In this document: positions 60,286-64,000 of the stretch, in pieces
Layout of the letters: each line of letters starts with the position of its first letter
Numbering within the stretch: position 1 is the stretch's first letter
Virus record (IMG/VR): IMGVR_UViG_3300042350_001802
Location: 1 to 64,000 of that record
Length of the DNA: 64,000 nucleotides
Source of the DNA: a virus
Reading direction: 5' to 3' (one strand)
Position numbers and translations under genes: made by a program
The notes under the pieces: model-generated
Database searches by the model: none
What the model saw: the letters and a program-made list of their open reading frames with translations, nothing else
Told to the model about the DNA's origin: nothing

Positions 60286-61752
60286 ATGTCTTGTAATTGT
60301 AACAATCAGTATGTTTTATGTGATCCTCCCTGTCCTAATAGTTCAGGAACGACTACATCGTCGACTACAACAACTACTACTTTATGTCTAGATGCTGAAG
60401 TTTGTGTAGATGTTAAAAAAGATATATGTGTAGTTCATCCTGGGAGTACATGTTATGGAATAGAGGCTCTTACTGATCTTAATACGCTAATATTAAATTT
60501 AATCAGTTTACTTCCTACCCCAACAGCATGTTTGACCACAACAACTACTACTGTCAAACCTACTACAACAACAAGTACAACATTAGTTCCCACTACTACA
60601 ACTACTACTTGTATTTGTCCTACAACAACGACAAGTACAAGTACATCTACAACATCTACAACCACACTTGCTCCGTGTAGTTGTTTAACATTTAGTATTA
60701 AAAATATTACTACTTCTACACAAAAGTATTCATATGAGAATTGTTCTCATGTGCAGATTAACAATGTAAATATTGCTGCTGGTGTTACACAGATTATATG
60801 TGTATGTAATGAAAATCTAGTTTATGATCGTACTAAGTTTATAGTGATTGCTACCGGACAAGGGTGTAATACTTCTACAACTACATCCACTAGCACATCT
60901 ACTACTAGTACTACCAGTAGTTCTACAACAACTACAACAACAAATCCTTGTCCTGCATGTAACACTTATAAGATACAATCTACATCTCTACCTGCATCAT
61001 GGCTAGGTAAGAGATGCGATGATGGGGTTGTTGTAAGCTATAACTTTACAAGCGTTGGTCAAATTATTACAACTCCTTGTATTTGTTCTACTTCTTTAGT
61101 AGTAAGCAACGCTTCTGTAAAAGAAACTACAAACTGTATTGGAACTACTACAACTTCTACAAGCACTTCTACTACATCTACAACTACAGCAGCTCCAACA
61201 ACTACAACTACTACAATAGCTTGTTTACAATATATTCTTTCTAGTCCTACTGGAGGATATGCAACCGCTACATCTTGTATTGGGGAAGAAGTTATTATTT
61301 CTGTACCTGTTATAACACCGGTGGTAACTCCTTGTGTACAGGTTGGGTCTCTTGTATTACATGAAGCTGTGATTGATTATAGTATTCCTTGTGGTGGAAC
61401 TACAAGCACTACAACAAGTACTAGCACTACAACCACTTTACCTGCATGCGAATGCTTCTCTATAGAGAACCTAACAGAATTAACTGAAGGAGCTGTGATT
61501 ATACCTTGTGGTAGTAATGATCCTTTAGAGGTTAGTATTGCTCCATTTACAATCAATAGTTACTGTGTTAAATACGGAACTGTTCCTTATGAGCAATCAG
61601 GGTCTAGTCTGAACATTGTAAGATGTTACACATTTACATGTACTTCAAATATAGATTGTACTGGATGTATTGATACTACAACGACAACTACAACAGCTCC
61701 GACTACAACTACCACTACAGAAATACCAACAACCACTACAACTACAATATAA
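60286..61752 (+). CDS. Bead-on-string Cys/Thr-rich virion protein
   Basis: 488 aa. N-terminal MSCNCNNQYVLCDPPCPN and the DAEVCVDVKKDICVV...CYGIEA module, followed by four ~55-65-residue Cys beads (CSCLTFSIKN, CPACNTYKIQ, CLQYILSSP, CECFSIENL starts) each separated by a Thr/Ser linker of 15-25 residues, and a final Thr tail. Probable surface fibre or decoration. Directly followed by glycosyltransferase-like genes. Confidence 0.78.
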   Translation: MSCNCNNQYVLCDPPCPNSSGTTTSSTTTTTTLCLDAEVCVDVKKDICVVHPGSTCYGIEALTDLNTLILNLISLLPTPTACLTTTTTTVKPTTTTSTTLVPTTTTTTCICPTTTTSTSTSTTSTTTLAPCSCLTFSIKNITTSTQKYSYENCSHVQINNVNIAAGVTQIICVCNENLVYDRTKFIVIATGQGCNTSTTTSTSTSTTSTTSSSTTTTTTNPCPACNTYKIQSTSLPASWLGKRCDDGVVVSYNFTSVGQIITTPCICSTSLVVSNASVKETTNCIGTTTTSTSTSTTSTTTAAPTTTTTTIACLQYILSSPTGGYATATSCIGEEVIISVPVITPVVTPCVQVGSLVLHEAVIDYSIPCGGTTSTTTSTSTTTTLPACECFSIENLTELTEGAVIIPCGSNDPLEVSIAPFTINSYCVKYGTVPYEQSGSSLNIVRCYTFTCTSNIDCTGCIDTTTTTTTAPTTTTTTEIPTTTTTTI

Positions 61753-61757
61753 TAAGA

Positions 61758-61771
61758 TTGTATATTTGTAG
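61758..61771 (+). promoter_or_regulatory. Late promoter-like box (shortened)
   Basis: TTGTATATTTGTAG followed by AAAACCAACATT and the ATG at 61784; keeps the GTATATT core and TTGTAG end with 4 bases missing between. Confidence 0.42.
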
Positions 61772-61783
61772 AAAACCAACATT

Positions 61784-62716
61784 ATGAAATTTGTCTGTGC
61801 ACAACCAGCGATAGACTATTACGCTTGGCAAGTTGAGGTGATGATTCTCAACTTTATCAGAAACGGAGTAAACGCAAATGACATACATATAGTATGTGGC
61901 TATTATGGATCTGTCCCAGAAAGATGGAGAAAATTAGCTAATACATACAACTATGTGTGTTTTTTCTTTTATCCGGATGATCGTCCTAAAAAGGGTTATA
62001 TACCAAGCATTCGTCCTTACATTTTACATAAACACTGGATAGCTCGTCCTGAGTTAGAAAAGGAAACAGTGTTCTATCATGATTCTGATATTATTTTAAG
62101 TAAACCTTTTGCTTTCCAACATCTTTCAGAAGGAGATACTTGCTATGTAGCTGATACTATTAGTTACATAGGAGCTAATTATGTACGTAGTAAAGGTGAG
62201 CACTATTTAGATATTATGACATCTATTGTAGGTGTCGATAAGCAACTAGTTATAGATAACGAAAAAGATAGTGGTGGTGCTCAGTATATCATTAAAGATA
62301 TAGATGCACTTTTTTGGGAAACTATGTATCATGATGTTGAAGAGATGTATACCACTGTAAATCAAATGATTGCGGAAGATAAAGCTAAAGATCCATCACA
62401 TCATGAGATTCAAATATGGTGCGCTGACATGTGGTGTTTACTTTGGGGACTTTGGAAGCGCGGTAAAGAGGTGAAAGTTACACAAGAACTATCTTTTTCT
62501 TGGGGGACATCTAATATAGAGCAGTGGGATATGCATAATATCTTTCACAATGCTGGTGTAACTCACGAAAGAGCTAATGAATTATTCTACAAAGGAGCAT
62601 ATATACATACACTTCCTTTTGATGATGTAAGTAAAAAGACTTATAGTGATAAGTTTTGTTCTATTAAGTATGTAGATGAAATCTTAAAAACAAAGGAGGT
62701 GACATGTTTAAAATAA
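61784..62716 (+). CDS. Glycosyltransferase-like protein (GT-A type)
   Basis: 310 aa. Early segments FVCAQPAIDYYAWQVEVMIL and IHIVCGYYGSVP look like a GT-A Rossmann start; VFYHDSDIILSKPF near residue 105 has the DxD metal/sugar-nucleotide motif in the usual place, and SGGAQYIIK with EIQIWCADMWCLLWGL later fit acceptor-side segments. Likely transfers a sugar to a phage or host glycan or to the Thr-rich proteins encoded just upstream (inference). Overlaps the next gene by 13 bp. Confidence 0.7.
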   Translation: MKFVCAQPAIDYYAWQVEVMILNFIRNGVNANDIHIVCGYYGSVPERWRKLANTYNYVCFFFYPDDRPKKGYIPSIRPYILHKHWIARPELEKETVFYHDSDIILSKPFAFQHLSEGDTCYVADTISYIGANYVRSKGEHYLDIMTSIVGVDKQLVIDNEKDSGGAQYIIKDIDALFWETMYHDVEEMYTTVNQMIAEDKAKDPSHHEIQIWCADMWCLLWGLWKRGKEVKVTQELSFSWGTSNIEQWDMHNIFHNAGVTHERANELFYKGAYIHTLPFDDVSKKTYSDKFCSIKYVDEILKTKEVTCLK

Positions 62717-63177
62717 ATAGTGAAGAACCAAAAGAGCATTGGTCATTTTTAGATATATCTGGAAAGATTGTATTAGATCTAGGATGTGGTAAGTTCTACT
62801 CATCTATATCTACAGCACAGTGGTTTTTAAATGAGGGTGCTGCAAAGGTAATAGGGGTAGATCTTTCTAAAGAAGGTATTGAAGACTCTAAACTTGTAGC
62901 ATATGCTAAAGCTGTTTCTAGTAAAGAAGACCTTGAATACTTTCTGCATTATATGCCAGAGATTATTAAGTGTGATATTGAAGGTGCTGAAATATATTTT
63001 GATGAGATTGAACAGCTTCCTACATCTGTAAAACAGTTTGCTGTAGAATACCACGATAACAATCTTAAGACAATCTGTGAGAAAGCTATTCAAAGATGGG
63101 GTTTTACTAATGTTGAACTATATCAGTTGTTTAACGAAAATACAGACCGAGTGGGGGTCTTACACGCATGGAAATAA
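62704..63177 (+). CDS. FkbM-like methyltransferase
   Basis: 157 aa. SAM-binding motif I LDLGCGKFYSS near residue 22, acidic loop IGVDLS, and the FkbM signature IIKCDIEGAEIYFDEI, with VEYHDN after it. Shorter than most FkbM enzymes. Such enzymes O-methylate sugars, in line with the flanking glycosyltransferase-like genes. Confidence 0.8.
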   Translation: MFKINSEEPKEHWSFLDISGKIVLDLGCGKFYSSISTAQWFLNEGAAKVIGVDLSKEGIEDSKLVAYAKAVSSKEDLEYFLHYMPEIIKCDIEGAEIYFDEIEQLPTSVKQFAVEYHDNNLKTICEKAIQRWGFTNVELYQLFNENTDRVGVLHAWK

Positions 63178-64000
63178 TTAAAGCAACATACGGTGGTGCA
63201 GATGTTACATCTGTTATAAAAGCTAGAATTAAGAATGGACAGCTAAGGATGAAAGTGTCTAACGATACTTTAGGTGACCCAGCTCCAGGTACTTTTAAGT
63301 TTTTAGAAGTGATTCATTCTGAGGGTATTAAGAAAGTTCCAGAAGGTTCCTACATCACTCTTCCAGAATCACAGATTAACAAACTTGGTATCTGGTATTC
63401 TAATAACAACCATGATAAAACAGTTAGGGAATCCGTAATGAATCTTCAACGATTTGAAAACGTCGCGGATATTCTTACATGCGTATGGAATCCCATACCT
63501 GGAAATCCTTTCTATGAGGTGAGTGCTATGACTAAAAGTAGCAGTCATCTCAATATCGTAATCCAGATCTTACAACTTTTATATGCTGCAAAGTCTAGTG
63601 GTAAGTATAAGTATGTCAGCTTTTTAGAGCATGATGTATTGTATCCAGATGGATACTTTAACTTCCCTGACTTTGAGACTGGCATCATGACTAATATGAA
63701 CTACATTGGTATTTGCGAAGCAGGTTTCCAGAGAAAGACAGCTAACCATGAACCTCTTCATCAGATGACAATGATCTTTACAGAAGCTATAGATCACTTT
63801 GAAAACTTAGTAAAGGAAGCTATAGAAAAAGGTGGTGTGCTTGTAGAACCTAATCCAGGTAGAAAACAGTGGATGTGTGCAAATCCTGCAATCCATGTAA
63901 ATCACGGTAGACACTTTACATCCCACTTTAGTATATACAGTAGGGATACATATGAAGAAGATGCTTTCTGGGGAAAAGCTGATTCTTTGATTAATAAACT
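63168..64000 (+). CDS. Glycosyltransferase-like protein with N-terminal beta domain, truncated by window end
   Basis: Starts ATG 63168 (MEIIKATYGGADVTSVIKAR), overlapping the previous gene by 10 bp; no stop before the window ends. Residues ~1-70 have the YGGxDVT...NDTLGDPAPGTFK pattern of a beta domain also found attached to other enzymes (DUF3395-like). From ~residue 95 a GT-A-like fold appears, with VSFLEHDVLYPDGYF holding a DxD-like EHD motif and AIHVNHGRHF further on. A sugar transferase working with the two genes before it is the likely role. Confidence 0.68.
   Translation, partial: MEIIKATYGGADVTSVIKARIKNGQLRMKVSNDTLGDPAPGTFKFLEVIHSEGIKKVPEGSYITLPESQINKLGIWYSNNNHDKTVRESVMNLQRFENVADILTCVWNPIPGNPFYEVSAMTKSSSHLNIVIQILQLLYAAKSSGKYKYVSFLEHDVLYPDGYFNFPDFETGIMTNMNYIGICEAGFQRKTANHEPLHQMTMIFTEAIDHFENLVKEAIEKGGVLVEPNPGRKQWMCANPAIHVNHGRHFTSHFSIYSRDTYEEDAFWGKADSLINK

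Noticed and set aside
1-64000. Recoded stop codon (TAG or TGA reassigned), as in some large gut phages
   Set aside because: TAG ends the terminase gene, TGA and TAA end others with tight start/stop overlaps; no gene needs readthrough.
1-64000. CRISPR array
   Set aside because: No regularly spaced identical repeats were seen; repeats present are protein-coding fibre units or ACN triplets.

Overview
The window is one stretch of a tailed double-stranded DNA phage genome (Caudoviricetes) with a large terminase, a portal and a major capsid protein. The host is probably a member of the Bacteroidota. Start codons lack Shine-Dalgarno sequences and sit behind G-poor A/C/T leaders, coding DNA is AT-rich, and lipoprotein signals with SSC/ASC lipoboxes are present. 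Gene order (terminase, portal, scaffold-like, capsid, ring-like adaptor, plus an HU/IHF-like protein and a uracil-DNA glycosylase) resembles crAss-like phages, but I cannot prove that affiliation without searches. The standard genetic code is used: TAA, TAG and TGA all end genes.

Left arm (about 1-18,000, read leftward except one gene at 849). It carries early or middle genes: uracil-DNA glycosylase, SF2 helicase, HNH nuclease, metallophosphoesterase, a MoxR-like AAA ATPase with a vWA-like partner, a ParB/Srx-fold protein, a Fis-type HTH protein, two small lipoproteins and many small unknown proteins in overlapping chains. It also carries a complete tmRNA gene (5808-6162) with an unusually long 26-residue tag. 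Three ~44-nt tRNA-like elements (acceptor stem plus T arm plus a GG-containing bulge, no anticodon arm) and a fourth larger relative lie directly behind stop codons or between genes. The outermost genes (16-18 kb) are single-gene units, most with their own upstream box and terminator.

Switch region (about 17,980-18,724). It has no convincing gene, several perfect hairpins including a three-way junction, and divergent promoter-like boxes.

Right arm (18,725-64,000, read rightward). It holds DNA-packaging and virion genes: wHTH-like, HU/IHF-like, zinc protein, PD-(D/E)XK nuclease, TerL, portal, putative head fibre, scaffold-like, MCP, adaptor/ring-like and major tail-like proteins. Very large repeat-built fibres with two endosialidase-type chaperone domains follow. 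Then come an outer-membrane-barrel-like protein, a U32-like/methyltransferase fusion, a multi-pass transporter-like membrane protein, a set of Cys-rich modules strung on Thr-rich linkers, and finally glycosyltransferase-like and FkbM-like genes. A recurring box, GTATATTNTATTRTARAC, precedes several right-arm operons and also the lone rightward gene at 849, so it is the best candidate late promoter.

The most unusual signal is the family of miniature tRNA-like elements placed at stop codons in the same transcript set as a phage tmRNA. It suggests tRNA-punctuation-style processing of phage mRNAs, possibly coupled to trans-translation.
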